From positions 806,001-870,000 of the forward strand of contig NZ_JAHVJR010000001.1 of NCBI RefSeq assembly GCF_019801175.1: a stretch of DNA of 64,000 bases, given 5' to 3'. The DNA comes from Vannielia litorea (GTDB taxonomy: Bacteria; Pseudomonadota; Alphaproteobacteria; Rhodobacterales; Rhodobacteraceae). The position numbers were made by a program, and so were the translations under genes. This document shows positions 34,089-42,505 of this stretch, in pieces. How positions within the stretch are numbered: the stretch's first letter is position 1; the number at the start of each line of letters is the position of its first letter. The notes beneath the pieces were generated by a model, which saw only the letters and a list, made by a program, of their open reading frames with translations, ran no database searches and had not been told where the DNA came from.

Positions 34089-35486
34089 ATGCAGGGTGTA
34101 ACCAAACTCCCGACCCAGCTTGGGGCGATCCACTTCGTCGGTATCGGCGGCATCGGCATGTCGGGCATTGCCGAGGTGCTGCTGAACTTCGGCTATCAGG
34201 TGCAGGGCTCCGACCTGAAGAAGAGCAAGATCACCGAGCGGCTGGAGCGGCTGGGTGCGAAGGTCTTCGAGGGGCAGGCGGCCGAGAACCTCGAGAGCGC
34301 CGAGGTCATCGTGATCTCCAGCGCGATCAAGCCGGGCAACCCCGAGCTGGACGCCGCCCGCGCCAAGGGCCTGCCGGTGGTGCGCCGCGCCGAGATGCTG
34401 GCCGAGCTGATGCGGCTGAAATCCAACATCGCCGTCGCTGGCACCCACGGCAAGACGACCACCACGACGCTGGTGGCCGAGCTGCTGGAGAAGGGCGGGA
34501 TCGACCCGACGGTGATCAACGGCGGGATCATCCATGCCTATGGCTCGAATGCCCGGATGGGGCAGGGCGAGTGGATGGTGGTGGAGGCCGACGAGAGCGA
34601 CGGCACCTTCAACCGTCTGCCCGCGACCATTGCCATCGTCACCAACATCGACCCCGAGCACATGGAGCACTGGGGCACCGAGGAGGCGCTGCATCAGGGA
34701 TTCCTCGATTTCGTCTCCAACATCCCGTTCTACGGCCTTGCCGTCTGCTGCACCGATGATGCCGACGTGCAGGCGCTGGTGGGCCGCGTGACCGACCGCC
34801 GGGTGGTGACCTACGGCTTCAACGCGCAGGCCGACGTGCGCGCGGTGAACCTGACCTACAAGGCGGGCGTGGCGCATTTTGACGTGCGGTTGCAGACTGA
34901 GGACATGGTGATCGAGGGTTGCACCCTGCCGATGCCGGGCGATCACAACGTTTCTAATGCGCTGTCCGCCGTGGCCGTGGCGCGGCATCTCGGCATGAAG
35001 GCCGAAGAGATCAAGGCGGCGCTGGCCGGCTTTGGCGGGGTGAACCGCCGCTTTACCCGCGTGGGCGAGGTGAACGGCGTGACCGTGATCGACGATTATG
35101 GCCACCATCCCGTGGAGATTGCTGCCGTGCTGAAGGCCGCCCGTCAGGCCACTGAGGGCCGGGTGATCGCGGTGCATCAGCCGCACCGTTACTCGCGCCT
35201 ATCCAACCTGTTCGACGACTTCTGCGCCTGTTTCAACGAGGCCGATGTGGTGGCCATTGCCGAGGTTTATGCCGCGGGGGAAGACCCGATCCCCGGTGCG
35301 AGCCGCGATGATCTGGTGGCCGGGCTCATTGCCCACGGCCACCGCCATGCCCGCGCGATCCTGAGCGAGGATGACCTCGTGCGGCTCGTGCGCGAGCAGG
35401 CGGGCGAGGGCGACATGGTGGTCTGCCTCGGCGCCGGTACGATCAGCGCATGGGCCAACAACCTGCCGGAGCGGTTGAAGGGCTGA
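34089..35486 (+). CDS. murC: UDP-N-acetylmuramate--L-alanine ligase
   Basis: 465-aa ATP-dependent ligase adding the first amino acid to the peptidoglycan precursor. HFVGIGGIGMSGIAEVL (about 15-31) binds UDP-MurNAc, GTHGKTT (118-124) binds ATP, and VVEADESDGTF and VTNIDPEHMEHW are Mur-ligase signatures; IDDYGHHPVEI and HQPHRYSR complete the domain. I start at ATG 34089 (GGAAG seven nt upstream, matching family N-termini); ATG 34071 would add six residues. Confidence 0.96.
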   Translation: MQGVTKLPTQLGAIHFVGIGGIGMSGIAEVLLNFGYQVQGSDLKKSKITERLERLGAKVFEGQAAENLESAEVIVISSAIKPGNPELDAARAKGLPVVRRAEMLAELMRLKSNIAVAGTHGKTTTTTLVAELLEKGGIDPTVINGGIIHAYGSNARMGQGEWMVVEADESDGTFNRLPATIAIVTNIDPEHMEHWGTEEALHQGFLDFVSNIPFYGLAVCCTDDADVQALVGRVTDRRVVTYGFNAQADVRAVNLTYKAGVAHFDVRLQTEDMVIEGCTLPMPGDHNVSNALSAVAVARHLGMKAEEIKAALAGFGGVNRRFTRVGEVNGVTVIDDYGHHPVEIAAVLKAARQATEGRVIAVHQPHRYSRLSNLFDDFCACFNEADVVAIAEVYAAGEDPIPGASRDDLVAGLIAHGHRHARAILSEDDLVRLVREQAGEGDMVVCLGAGTISAWANNLPERLKG

Positions 35487-35501
35487 GGCCGGGAGAGGCC
35501 G

Positions 35502-35759
35502 ATGCCTGTTTTCGTGACATTCGCGGCCCTTGGCATGGGCGCCGCCCTCATCGTCGCCCGCCCGCTCTGGGCGTTGACGGTGCTGGTGGTGCTGATGCTG
35601 GTGAGCGCGCTGCTCTGGGCCGTGTTCAGCATCGAGCCACGCTGGGCCTCGGGCCTGATCGAACAGAGCGCGCAGGCCGGGGCGGTGGCCCTGGTGCCGC
35701 TGGCGCTTGGTGTCGTCGCGGGGCTGGTGCTGCGCCGGATGGGCGTGCGGCATGACTGA
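35502..35759 (+). CDS. Small two- or three-TM membrane protein, unknown
   Basis: 85 aa with TM segments at about 3-17, 19-42 and 55-78 and little soluble sequence (FSIEPRWASGLIEQSAQAG between helices). Start ATG 35502 follows GGGAGAGG; the spacing to murC is 15 bp, and its end overlaps the APC permease by 8 bp. Translational coupling suggests it could assist the permease or belong to the mur operon; no family recognised. Confidence 0.65.
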   Translation: MPVFVTFAALGMGAALIVARPLWALTVLVVLMLVSALLWAVFSIEPRWASGLIEQSAQAGAVALVPLALGVVAGLVLRRMGVRHD

Positions 35760-36948
35760 GGCGGGCCTCAAACGCCGGATCGGGCCGGGCCTGATGACCG
35801 CCTATGGCGTGGGCGTGATGGTGGGCGCAGGGATTTACGTGCTGATCGGCGCGGTGGCCGGGCTGGCGGGCAGCTATGCACCGCTGGCGTTTTTGCTGGC
35901 CGGGCTGGTAGCCGCACCTTCGGCGTTGACCTATGCCGAGCTTTCGGCCCGCATCCCCGAAGCGGCGGGCGAGGCGGCCTATGTGGCGCAGGCCTTTGGC
36001 ACCACTTTGCTGCCGGTCGCCATCGGGCTGGCGATTGTGCTGGCTGGCACCGTTTCGGGCGCGGCGGTGCTGCGCGGGGGCGTGGGCTACCTGACGGCGC
36101 TGGTTTCGGTCACGCCGGTCTGGGCGATTGTCGCCATCGGTGCGGCGCTGACGTTGGTGGCCATCGCCGGGGTGCTGGAAAGCCTCGCGCTGGCCGCGCT
36201 CTTCACCGTGGTCGAGGTGATCGGGCTGGTGCTGGTCTCAAGTGCGGGCCTGATGGCCGAGCCGGTTGCGGTGGCGGTACCCGAGGTCGCCCCCGGTGCG
36301 ATGGCGGTGCTGGCAGCCACGGCGCTGGCCTTCTTTGCCTTCATCGGTTTCGAGGATGTGGTGAACATGGCCGAGGAGGCGCGGGAGCCGGAGCGGACCA
36401 TGCCGCGCGCGATCATCGCCTCGCTGCTGATCACCGCCGTACTCTATGCGCTCGTGAGCTTCGCCGCGCTGCGCGCCGTGCCTGCCGCCGATCTTGCCGC
36501 CTCCGAGCGCCCGCTGGCGCTGGTCTGGGAGCGGGCGACGGGGCAGGGCGCAGGCTTTCTGGCCGCCATCGCGGTGCTCGCGGCGCTGAACGGCGTGCTG
36601 GCGCAGCTCGTCATGGCGGCCCGCGTGCTCTTTGGCCTTGGCCGCCGCTCCCGCGCCTTTGCCCCCTTCACCCATGCGCACCCGCGCTTCGGCACGCCGG
36701 TGCTGGCCTCGCTCACCTGCGGCGCGGCGCTGATCGGCGCGGCCCTTGCCCTGCCGGTGGCGCAACTCGCCGAGATCGCCTCGATGGTGCTGCTGGCGGT
36801 CTTTGCCGCCGTTAACACATCGCTGATCGCTCTCAAGCTACACTCGCCGCAGGCGCCCTTTCGGGTGCCGATGGTCGTGCCGGTGGTGGGGCTTGTCGCC
36901 GCGCTGGCCGCGCTTGGCCTCTCGCTGGCCGAAAGGATCGCGCCATGA
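35752..36948 (+). CDS. APC-superfamily amino acid/polyamine permease
   Basis: 398-aa transporter with 12 TM helices. First-helix substrate motif GVGVMVGAGIYVLIG and the conserved loop AFFAFIGFEDVVNMAEEAREPERTMPRAI are typical of APC amino acid permeases. Substrate not predictable. It is placed between murC and murB in the same direction and overlaps both neighbours (8 bp upstream, 4 bp downstream), so it is co-translated with the cell-wall genes. This is not the standard dcw content. Confidence 0.88.
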   Translation: MTEAGLKRRIGPGLMTAYGVGVMVGAGIYVLIGAVAGLAGSYAPLAFLLAGLVAAPSALTYAELSARIPEAAGEAAYVAQAFGTTLLPVAIGLAIVLAGTVSGAAVLRGGVGYLTALVSVTPVWAIVAIGAALTLVAIAGVLESLALAALFTVVEVIGLVLVSSAGLMAEPVAVAVPEVAPGAMAVLAATALAFFAFIGFEDVVNMAEEAREPERTMPRAIIASLLITAVLYALVSFAALRAVPAADLAASERPLALVWERATGQGAGFLAAIAVLAALNGVLAQLVMAARVLFGLGRRSRAFAPFTHAHPRFGTPVLASLTCGAALIGAALALPVAQLAEIASMVLLAVFAAVNTSLIALKLHSPQAPFRVPMVVPVVGLVAALAALGLSLAERIAP

Positions 36949-37190
36949 GCCTGCTTCTGATCGCCGCACTTCTGTGGATCTTCGCCGCCACGGCGACGGC
37001 CTTTTTGCCGATGCGCTACCAGCTTGTGCCGGGGCTGGCGCTGATCGTTGGCGCAGTGGTGCTGATCGGCCTGTTCTTTGCCGAATTCGGGCCGCTGCCG
37101 GGTGTGCTGGCGCTGGCGGTGTTCCTCTCGTTCTTCCGGCGCCCGCTGGGGCACCTCATCCGCAAACTCACCGGGAAGGCCCGCGCATGA
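36945..37190 (+). CDS. DUF2484-like small membrane protein, copy A
   Basis: 81 aa, two to three TM helices: LLLIAALLWIFAATATAFLP, then VPGLALIVGAVVLIGL and LPGVLALAVFLSFFRRPLGHL. It matches the DUF2484 type that sits between murC and murB in Rhodobacteraceae. ATGA overlap with the permease stop and with the next gene. Function unknown; position suggests a link to cell-wall precursor synthesis. Confidence 0.7.
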   Translation: MSLLLIAALLWIFAATATAFLPMRYQLVPGLALIVGAVVLIGLFFAEFGPLPGVLALAVFLSFFRRPLGHLIRKLTGKARA

Positions 37191-37441
37191 CGCCATCGCT
37201 GATCTGTTTCTTCGCCTGGGCGCTCACCGCGAACCTCGCCGCGATGATCCCTTCGAAAGACAACCACTGGACCCGGGCCTATGTGCTGATCGCCGTGGGC
37301 ATCCCGCTGCTCGGCTGGGTGACCTACCAGAACGGGCCGCTGATCGGACTGATCTGCATGGCCGCGGGTGCCTCGGTGCTGCGCTGGCCGGTGGTCTACC
37401 TCTGGCGCTGGCTGAAAGGCGACCGCAAGGCCGACGGCTGA
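37187..37441 (+). CDS. DUF2484-like small membrane protein, copy B
   Basis: 84 aa: LICFFAWALTANLAAMIPSK, AYVLIAVGIPLLGWVTYQNG and GLICMAAGASVLRWPVVYLW. Length, helix spacing and the pattern A-x-x-P near residue 20 and R-x-P near residue 67 parallel copy A, so the two look like an old tandem duplication. Its ATG overlaps the stop of copy A (ATGA). Function unknown. Confidence 0.7.
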   Translation: MTPSLICFFAWALTANLAAMIPSKDNHWTRAYVLIAVGIPLLGWVTYQNGPLIGLICMAAGASVLRWPVVYLWRWLKGDRKADG

Positions 37442-37444
37442 CCG

Positions 37445-37684
37445 TTGGACACCCTCCCCCTCATTGCCACTCTTTCGGCCCTCCTCTTCGCCCTGACCGC
37501 CTACACCCTCCGCCGCCTCTCGACCCTCGGCCCGGCCATCTTGCTGGGCGGGCTTGCGGCGATCTGCGTGGGGCTGTGGTGGGGGACGGATTCACCCGCC
37601 CACGAATTTCTCTTCCATTGGGTGCTGCTTCCGGGATTACCGGGAGCTGTAGTCGGCGTGGGGCTGGCGTGGTGGCGCGTTTAG
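37445..37684 (+). CDS. Small membrane protein, TTG start, unknown
   Basis: 79 aa, strongly hydrophobic, with TM segments at about 5-20, 28-46 and 58-76; no family recognised. It starts with TTG three bases after the previous stop and lacks a clear Shine-Dalgarno, so it would depend on coupling. It could be a third relative of the two preceding proteins, but conserved positions are not evident. Less certain than its neighbours. Confidence 0.5.
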   Translation: MDTLPLIATLSALLFALTAYTLRRLSTLGPAILLGGLAAICVGLWWGTDSPAHEFLFHWVLLPGLPGAVVGVGLAWWRV

Positions 37685-37757
37685 ATTCAGGGATGTCTCA
37701 AAAGGTTCGACCGTATTCCTCTTGCATCAAAGAAGATGGCAGGCGAACCATGTGAAT

Positions 37758-39380
37758 ATGGTGGATGTGAGTGAGATCGACGGAAGAAAGACGCTTCAAC
37801 TATGGTTGAAGGACCGACCTAAAGACTGGTCCGTCTGGATCGCTCATCGCGCCGCCATGCGTGCTTTGCCAGTGGTGTGGTCATTGCTTCGCAACACCTT
37901 TTCGCCCCCCGGCGATGTCGCTGAGCTACAAATACTGAGGGCATTGTTGGTCTCTGACGTAGCTAGTTTGAGACCAACTGGACAGATCCGACGTGCCGCC
38001 CGTTCAGCGGACGCAGCAGCAGATACTGTTGCTGCAAGCCTAACAGATGACCGAACGGCTGAAATCTCCAATGCCGTCGCACATGCCGCAAATGCTGCGG
38101 TGCAAGTCACCGGCCATGTGGCAAATGCAGCTGCCAATGCGGCCGGGCGAGTCGCCTACTCTACCTCTCCAGAGGAAGTTTGGAATGCAGTCCGATGGGA
38201 CTGTGCAAATCTCGTTGAAAGTGGCTTTGACAAACCTTGGCCGCTTTGGCCGCAGAACAAGGGGCCCTTTTACAGAGAGTGGCGCCAATTGCGGCTCGTA
38301 CTATCCGCATCTGGGAGTCGTCAACAAGTCGAAGACGATGCCTCCCGTATACCGCAAGACTGGTCTTTTTGGGTCCGGTGGTATGATGCCGCCCTCGAGG
38401 GGCGCCCACTCAATCTCGACACGCTTGAAAAGATCGCTTTGATCCCGGCCGAGACTTGGGACAAGGGCCCGAGTGAGGTGAATTGCATCATTGCCAAGTT
38501 TCAGGAAGGCTATGACGCCGGTGCGGTAACCCCCCTTGCGAAGGCCAGTACCTTTGAATTCGCGTTCGATCCGATAAAGCACTGGATGAAGCTCATCGGC
38601 TTCGAGAGCGACCTGAAATCCATCGACAACCCGGAGAAGGTGGCCGCCTTCGAGAAGGATGTTCAGGAATTGCTGGAGCAACTCGAAGATTTCACCGACT
38701 ACGCCCGCGACGCCCTCGGGGGAGGAAATCAGCGGAGTCCCGTTCTCAGTGGGGCCGAGAAACTTGCGGAGGAATTGCGTCGGGCGTGCGACCGCAAGGA
38801 AATTCGGGTCATGGCCCTCATTCAGAAGGGCGCCTATTTCAACGGTTTCGCGCAGGAGCTGGACGCAGAGCAAGTGCTTGGTCCGACGCTGGCGAGGATG
38901 CTGGAAGACGTCATCGACCATGTGCGGCGTGTCAGCGCAACGCATCTTGCTTCCGGCCTCGTGCGGCTCGGTCCGCTCAAGGAGTTGGAACTCGGTGAGC
39001 GCAGCCCGGCGGAGGTTCTCGCCCGCATCAAGGCGGCATGGAAAACCGTGGAGGGCGAGGCAGGCAGCGAGTTCGCGCGGCTGTCGCCCGAGGGCGAGGC
39101 CGCCTTCAATGCCATGCTCGACGATCTCGAAGAGTTGGAGAGCCTGATTGAGGCGGCACCGACCGAGGCCCGCGAGCAGCGGCTCCGAAAGCGGTTCGCC
39201 GAGCGGGTCGGAGCCTTCGCCAGCACGACCGGGCGCTATGTTGAGAAGGGCAAGGAGCACGCGCCGAAGGCAACGAACTGGGTGGATGGACTCATCAAGA
39301 ACTATAAGCGGATGCAGAGCATGGGCGACATCATCGAATGGCTCGAGAAGATTTTCGGTGGCGGCCCACCACCAGTCTGA
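37758..39380 (+). CDS. Large hypothetical protein with DWxxW repeats and Ala-rich helix, inserted in the dcw cluster
   Basis: 540 aa, soluble, mostly helical. N-terminal block LKDRPKDWSVWIAHRAAMRALPVV (split here only by function), an Ala-rich region (about 80-130, AAARSADAAADTVAASLTDD-like with NAAANAAGRVA), then WNAVRWDCANLVESG, IPQDWSFWVRWYDAALEGRP and PAETWDKGPSEVNCIIAKFQ; from about 270 a long alpha-helical C-terminal part with Glu/Leu/Arg heptads. I recall similar N-terminal blocks in unannotated alphaproteobacterial proteins; no function is known to me. The first 700 bp are AT-richer and use rarer codons than the 3' half, suggesting a chimera or transfer. Start ATG 37758; GTG 37752 possible. 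Confidence 0.72.
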   Translation: MVDVSEIDGRKTLQLWLKDRPKDWSVWIAHRAAMRALPVVWSLLRNTFSPPGDVAELQILRALLVSDVASLRPTGQIRRAARSADAAADTVAASLTDDRTAEISNAVAHAANAAVQVTGHVANAAANAAGRVAYSTSPEEVWNAVRWDCANLVESGFDKPWPLWPQNKGPFYREWRQLRLVLSASGSRQQVEDDASRIPQDWSFWVRWYDAALEGRPLNLDTLEKIALIPAETWDKGPSEVNCIIAKFQEGYDAGAVTPLAKASTFEFAFDPIKHWMKLIGFESDLKSIDNPEKVAAFEKDVQELLEQLEDFTDYARDALGGGNQRSPVLSGAEKLAEELRRACDRKEIRVMALIQKGAYFNGFAQELDAEQVLGPTLARMLEDVIDHVRRVSATHLASGLVRLGPLKELELGERSPAEVLARIKAAWKTVEGEAGSEFARLSPEGEAAFNAMLDDLEELESLIEAAPTEAREQRLRKRFAERVGAFASTTGRYVEKGKEHAPKATNWVDGLIKNYKRMQSMGDIIEWLEKIFGGGPPPV

Positions 39381-39430
39381 CCGGTGCGCCACAGAGTCGG
39401 GACAAGTCCCGACCTACGAATTGCACACCC
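39381..39430. other. Spacer between the 540-aa gene and element copy 3
   Basis: 50 bp without recognisable features; together with copy 3 it makes up the 291-bp gap before murB. No promoter for murB is obvious, so murB could be read from upstream through the element. Confidence 0.4.
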
Positions 39431-39636
39431 TGCACGGAATCAAGCCGTAAGGCGCCGTGCAGCGCCGACCCGCCCGTCGCACCAAAGGTGCGCCTTTTTT
39501 AAAGGGCTCGCCGTAGGCGAGACGGCGGCGCTTTGGTGAGGTTGGGGCTTACTTCGGATCGAAGATGACCACTGCACAATAAAATACTCCGAACCAGCGT
39601 TGCATGCGCCACCGCGCGGGTCGGCGCTGTACGGCT
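39431..39636 (+). repeat. Dispersed palindromic intergenic element, copy 3
   Basis: Arms GCCGTGCAGCGCCGACCCG (39454-39472) and CGGGTCGGCGCTGTACGGC (39618-39636). Compared with copy 1, two arm positions have changed on both sides in a pairing-preserving way (A-T in place of T-A, and T-A/G-T in place of G-C). TGCACGG at 39431-39437 pairs with CCGTGCA at 39455-39461, again matching the changed arm. Core GATGACCACTGCACAATAAA retained. It fills the gap between the 540-aa gene and murB. Confidence 0.8.
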
Positions 39637-39671
39637 TGCGTCTGCCACCCCGCCCGGCAATAACGCCTCCC

Positions 39672-40610
39672 ATGACAGAGCTTCCCGAAGTGCGTGGCGC
39701 GCTGACGCCGAACCGTCCTCTCAATGATCTTACATGGCTGCGCGTGGGCGGGCCGGCGGATTGGTTGTTTCAGCCCGCCGATCTGGAGGATTTGCAGGCC
39801 TTTCTGATGGCGCTGGACCCGGCGATCCCGGTGTTCCCGATGGGCGTTGGCTCCAACCTGATCGTGCGGGATGGCGGCATACGGGCGGTGGTGATCCGCC
39901 TCGGGCGGGGCTTCAATGGGATCGAGATCGAAGGGCGCCGGGTGACGGCGGGGGCTGCGGCGCTGGATGCGCATGTGGCGCGCAAGGCGGCGCAGGCGGG
40001 GGTGGACCTGACCTTTCTGCGCACCATCCCCGGGGCAATCGGCGGGGCGGTGCGCATGAACGCGGGCTGTTATGGCTCTTACGTGGCCGACCACCTGCAG
40101 GAGGTGACGGTGGTGCTGCGCGACGGCACGCTGGCCACGCTCTCGCCGCAGGATCTGAACCTTCAGTACCGCCAGTCCGACCTGCCGGAGGGTGCGGTGA
40201 TCGTGCAGGCGACCTTCGAGGGCTCCGAGCGCGACCCGGCCGCGCTGGAGACGCTGATGGAGGAGCAACTGGCCAAGCGCGACGCCTCCCAGCCGACAAA
40301 GGACCGGACGGCGGGCAGCACTTTTCGCAATCCGGCTGGATTTTCGTCCACCGGCAAGGCGGATGACACCCATGAGCTGAAGGCGTGGAAGCTGATCGAC
40401 GACGCAGGCATGCGCGGCGCGAAGCTGGGCGGGGCGGTGATGAGCGAGAAGCACTCCAACTTCCTCACCAACGCCGAGAATGCCAGCGCCGCCGACCTCG
40501 AAAATCTGGGCGAACGCATACGAAAAAAGGTTTACGAAACCAGCGGCGTAACGCTACAGTGGGAGATCATGAGGGTCGGCGAACCGGCCCCTGAAAAGGC
40601 AGGCGGCTGA
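39672..40610 (+). CDS. murB: UDP-N-acetylenolpyruvoylglucosamine reductase
   Basis: 312-aa flavoprotein reducing the enolpyruvyl group to give UDP-MurNAc. FAD-binding segments LTWLRVGGPADWLFQP, MGVGSNLIVRDGGI and FLRTIPGAIGGAVRMNAGCYG are present, as is the proton-donor Ser in AGSTFRNPAG and the C-terminal KLIDDAGMRGAKLGGAVMSEKHSNF (quoted in parts by function). Type II-like short form. Start ATG 39672, 35 bp after element copy 3. ddl follows. Confidence 0.96.
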   Translation: MTELPEVRGALTPNRPLNDLTWLRVGGPADWLFQPADLEDLQAFLMALDPAIPVFPMGVGSNLIVRDGGIRAVVIRLGRGFNGIEIEGRRVTAGAAALDAHVARKAAQAGVDLTFLRTIPGAIGGAVRMNAGCYGSYVADHLQEVTVVLRDGTLATLSPQDLNLQYRQSDLPEGAVIVQATFEGSERDPAALETLMEEQLAKRDASQPTKDRTAGSTFRNPAGFSSTGKADDTHELKAWKLIDDAGMRGAKLGGAVMSEKHSNFLTNAENASAADLENLGERIRKKVYETSGVTLQWEIMRVGEPAPEKAGG

Positions 40611-40703
40611 GCGCTCAACGAAGCGGCTCAAGCATCAACGAAAACAAGGGCGAGGCGCGCGAAACCAACGCGCGAGAACCGTCGCCCGGTGACAGAGGCG
40701 GAC

Positions 40704-41618
40704 ATGTCGAGCAGGACAGTCCAGAATGTTGTCGTCCTCATGGGCGGCCCTTCGGCAGAGCGTGAGGTTTCGCTCTCCACCGGGCGTGAATGCGCGAAGG
40801 CGCTGCGCACCGAGGGCTTTCACGTGGCCGAGCTGGACGCGGGCGAAGACGTGGTGGAGCGGCTGAAGGCGCTGGCCCCCGATGTGGTGTTCAACGCGCT
40901 GCATGGCCGTTGGGGCGAGGATGGCTGCATTCAGGGCCTGCTGGAGTGGCTGCGTATTCCCTATACCCATTCCGGCGTGCTGGCCTCTTCGACGGCCATC
41001 GACAAGGAGCGGACCAAGGCGCTCTACCGCGCCCACGGGTTGCCGGTGGCCGAGAGCCTGCTGGCCGGGCGCGACGAGATCGAGGCGGCCCATGTGATGC
41101 CGCCGCCCTACGTGGTGAAGCCCTATAACGAGGGCTCCTCGGTGGGCATTTATATCGTGAACAAGGATGCGAACTCCCCGCCGAAGCTGGCGGCGGATGC
41201 CGCGCAGGTGCTGATGGTCGAGGCCTTCGCGCCGGGCCGCGAGCTGACCTGCACGGTGATGGGCGAGGCGGCGCTTGGCGTGACCGAGATCCTCACCGAT
41301 GGCTGGTACGATTACGAGGCGAAGTATGCCGCGGGCGGCTCGCGCCACATCTGCCCGGCGGAGGTGCCCGAAGAGATCACGGAGGCCTGCCGGGATTACG
41401 CCCTGCGCGCCCATCAGGCGCTGGGGTGCAAGGGCATCAGCCGCACCGATTTTCGCTGGGATGACAGCAAGGGTGCCGAGGGCATCGTGCTGCTGGAGAC
41501 CAACACCCAGCCGGGGATGACCCCCACCTCGCTCTCGCCCGAACATGCCGAGCACGCGGGCTACAGCTTTGGCGCCTTTTGTCGCTGGATCGTGGAGGAT
41601 GCCTCATGCGGAAGGTGA
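40704..41618 (+). CDS. ddl: D-alanine--D-alanine ligase
   Basis: 304-aa ATP-grasp enzyme making the D-Ala-D-Ala terminus of the stem peptide. VVLMGGPSAEREVSLSTGREC, then LHGRWGEDGCIQGLLEWLRIPYTHSG, YVVKPYNEGSSVGIYIV and the metal site with LLETNTQPGMTPTSLSPEHA are all present. The start ATG 40704 has GAGG five nt upstream; GTG 40689 is the longer alternative. The end overlaps ftsQ by 13 bp. Confidence 0.96.
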   Translation: MSSRTVQNVVVLMGGPSAEREVSLSTGRECAKALRTEGFHVAELDAGEDVVERLKALAPDVVFNALHGRWGEDGCIQGLLEWLRIPYTHSGVLASSTAIDKERTKALYRAHGLPVAESLLAGRDEIEAAHVMPPPYVVKPYNEGSSVGIYIVNKDANSPPKLAADAAQVLMVEAFAPGRELTCTVMGEAALGVTEILTDGWYDYEAKYAAGGSRHICPAEVPEEITEACRDYALRAHQALGCKGISRTDFRWDDSKGAEGIVLLETNTQPGMTPTSLSPEHAEHAGYSFGAFCRWIVEDASCGR

Positions 41619-42505
41619 AGGCTCCCGCAGATGCGCCGCGCCGCGACCCGGCGCCCTCCCGCGTGGCCTACCGGCTGGAGCGGATGTGGCTGACGCCGTT
41701 CTACCGCCGCCTGTTCCGCGTGGGCCTGCCCTGTGCCGCCGTGGCGCTGGCGGTCACTTGGTATTTTTCCGACGAGGGGCGCCGCAGCCAGATCACCGAT
41801 GCCATCGCCGAGGCGCGGCGCTCGGTGGAGGAGCGGCCCGAGTTCATGGTCAAGATGCTGGCCGTTGAGGGCGCGTCGGAGGAGCTTTCGGGCGATATCC
41901 GGGCGCTGGTGCCCTACGAATTCCCGCTTTCCAGCTTTGATATGGACCTCGACGCCACCCGCGAGGCGATCGAGCAGCTCGATGCCGTGGCCGGGGCCCA
42001 TGTGCGCATCCGCCCCGGCGGTGTGCTGCTGGTGGAGATCGAAGAGCGCATTCCGGTGCTGGTCTGGCGCAAGCGCGACGGCACGCTGCTGCTGCTCGAT
42101 GACACCGGCCACCCGGTGGCGCCGCTGATCTCGCGCGGGCTGCGGCCCGACCTGCCGCTGGTGGTGGGCCGGGGCTCCGATACGCCCACTGCCGTGGCTG
42201 AGGCCCGCGCCATCTATGCCGCCGCCACCCCGCTGGCGGGCCGTCTGCGGGGCCTCGTGCGCCGGGGCGAGCGCCGGTGGGATCTGGTGCTCGACCGCGA
42301 TCAGGTGATCCAGCTGCCCGAGACGGCCCCCGCCGCCGCGCTGGAGCGGGTGATCGCCCTCGACGAGGCAGAAGACATGCTGGGCCGCGATCTTGCGGTC
42401 ATCGACATGCGTATTCCCGGCCGTCCGACGCTTCGGATGGCCCCAGGCGCGGTGGAAGAGTTCCGCCGGATCAAATCGCTCGAAATCGGAGGCTCGAACG
42501 GCTGA
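41606..42505 (+). CDS. ftsQ: Cell-division protein FtsQ
   Basis: 299-aa bitopic divisome protein. Short basic cytoplasmic tail, TM helix at about 32-52 (VGLPCAAVALAVTWYF), then the POTRA domain (VKMLAVEGASEELSGDIRAL) and the FtsQ/DivIB beta domain with VRIRPGGVLLVEIEERIPVLVW. Connects FtsK/FtsA to FtsB-FtsL. Start ATG 41606 with GGAGGAT upstream, inside the end of ddl; its stop overlaps the ftsA ATG by one base. Confidence 0.94.
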   Translation: MRKVKAPADAPRRDPAPSRVAYRLERMWLTPFYRRLFRVGLPCAAVALAVTWYFSDEGRRSQITDAIAEARRSVEERPEFMVKMLAVEGASEELSGDIRALVPYEFPLSSFDMDLDATREAIEQLDAVAGAHVRIRPGGVLLVEIEERIPVLVWRKRDGTLLLLDDTGHPVAPLISRGLRPDLPLVVGRGSDTPTAVAEARAIYAAATPLAGRLRGLVRRGERRWDLVLDRDQVIQLPETAPAAALERVIALDEAEDMLGRDLAVIDMRIPGRPTLRMAPGAVEEFRRIKSLEIGGSNG

